Assembly (NCBI GenBank): GCA_028707085.1
Contig: JAQTUW010000007.1
Span: forward strand, 24,570-88,569
DNA length: 64,000 nt
Direction: 5' to 3'
From: Methylococcales bacterium
Lineage (GTDB): Bacteria > Pseudomonadota > Gammaproteobacteria > Methylococcales > Methylomonadaceae
The position numbers were made by a program, and so were the translations under genes. Positions 63,355 to 64,000 of the stretch are shown here, in pieces. Below the pieces are notes generated by a model. The model ran no database searches, was not told the DNA's origin, and worked only from the letters and a program-made list of their open reading frames with translations. Each line of letters opens with the position of its first letter. The stretch's first letter is position 1.

Positions 63355-64000
63355 ATGAACGCCTTTGTTGAACAGGTTATTGGAGGAGAACAAATCTCGG
63401 TTCCTCCTTCGCAGGCCGATTATTTTCTTGATGGATCGTTCCGCTGGATAGCCAGGGCTTGCGCTTGGCTAATTCTGGTGGTGGTGGGACTTATTCTCTG
63501 GAAAATCGGCGCCAGGGCGCTGCCCGCCGTCAATGAATATCGGCTTGAGTTTCTGACTGGCGCCACCTGGGATGTCAATAAACGGGTATTCGGTATTCTT
63601 CCGGAAATATGGGGTACCCTCTACAGTTCCATTCTGGCCCTGGGCATTGGCGGTTTTTTTGGTCTTACCATGGCGATTTTTCTCAGTCAGGATTTTCTGC
63701 CTGCCCGGCTTGCTTTTATTTTCCGAACCATCGTCGAACTGTTGGCGGCCATACCCAGCGTGGTCTATGGTTTTTGGGGCATTTATGTGGTGATACCCTT
63801 TGTTAGACCGATAGCCGACTGGCTGAATGCCGAATTTGGCTGGATTCCGTTTTTTAGCACAACCTTGAGTGGCGCGGGCATGCTGCCTGCGGTTTTAGTG
63901 TTGTCTATCATGATTTTGCCGACCATTGCGGCAGTATCGCAGGATGCCCTGAGAATGGTTCCCTACAGCACTAAAGAGGCGGCATACGGTCTGGGCGCGA
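63355..64000 (+). CDS. pstC: Phosphate ABC transporter permease PstC (truncated by window end)
   Basis: ILPEIWGTLYSSILALGIGGFFGLTMAIFLSQDFLP...ELLAAIPSVVYGFWGIYVV...SIMILPTIAAVSQDALRMVP. Confidence 0.93.
   Translation, partial: MNAFVEQVIGGEQISVPPSQADYFLDGSFRWIARACAWLILVVVGLILWKIGARALPAVNEYRLEFLTGATWDVNKRVFGILPEIWGTLYSSILALGIGGFFGLTMAIFLSQDFLPARLAFIFRTIVELLAAIPSVVYGFWGIYVVIPFVRPIADWLNAEFGWIPFFSTTLSGAGMLPAVLVLSIMILPTIAAVSQDALRMVPYSTKEAAYGLGA

Overview
This is a chromosomal window of a gammaproteobacterium. It looks like a methanotroph-type genome from its gene content, but that is inference. It is dense with housekeeping genes: metG, apbC/mrp, proB-obgE-rpmA-rplU, comM, lpxH, ppiB, cysS, dnaE-rnhB-lpxA-fabZ-skp-bamA, argJ, yacG-zapD-coaE, rsmA-pdxA, xerD, rplS-trmD-rimM-rpsP, ffh, cstA, greB, slyD and pstS-pstC. 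Accessory parts are an LPS glycosyltransferase/ligase block (3.5-7.0 kb), a MNT/HEPN toxin-antitoxin-like pair (15.9-16.75 kb), a three-tRNA cluster followed by a decayed island with integrase, HsdR and transposase remnants around a SWIM/SNF2 helicase (25.3-29.7 kb), a PP-loop ATPase plus TusA-like pair (39-40.4 kb), and a PEP-CTERM region with a tandem duplicated pair (53.4-57.8 kb). The observations most worth checking are: rnhB with no ATG/GTG/TTG start and an apparent ATA start overlapping the lpxA stop (ATAA); an lpx cluster without lpxD and lpxB plus a second lpxA-like gene elsewhere; a HepT-type RX4HXY MNT/HEPN pair; the PP-loop/TusA couple; an EexN/TrbK-like small protein followed by a perfect 14-bp hairpin; and several strong intergenic or coding inverted repeats. 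No CRISPR array, rRNA or complete mobile element was seen. I saw no clear multi-gene undescribed system.
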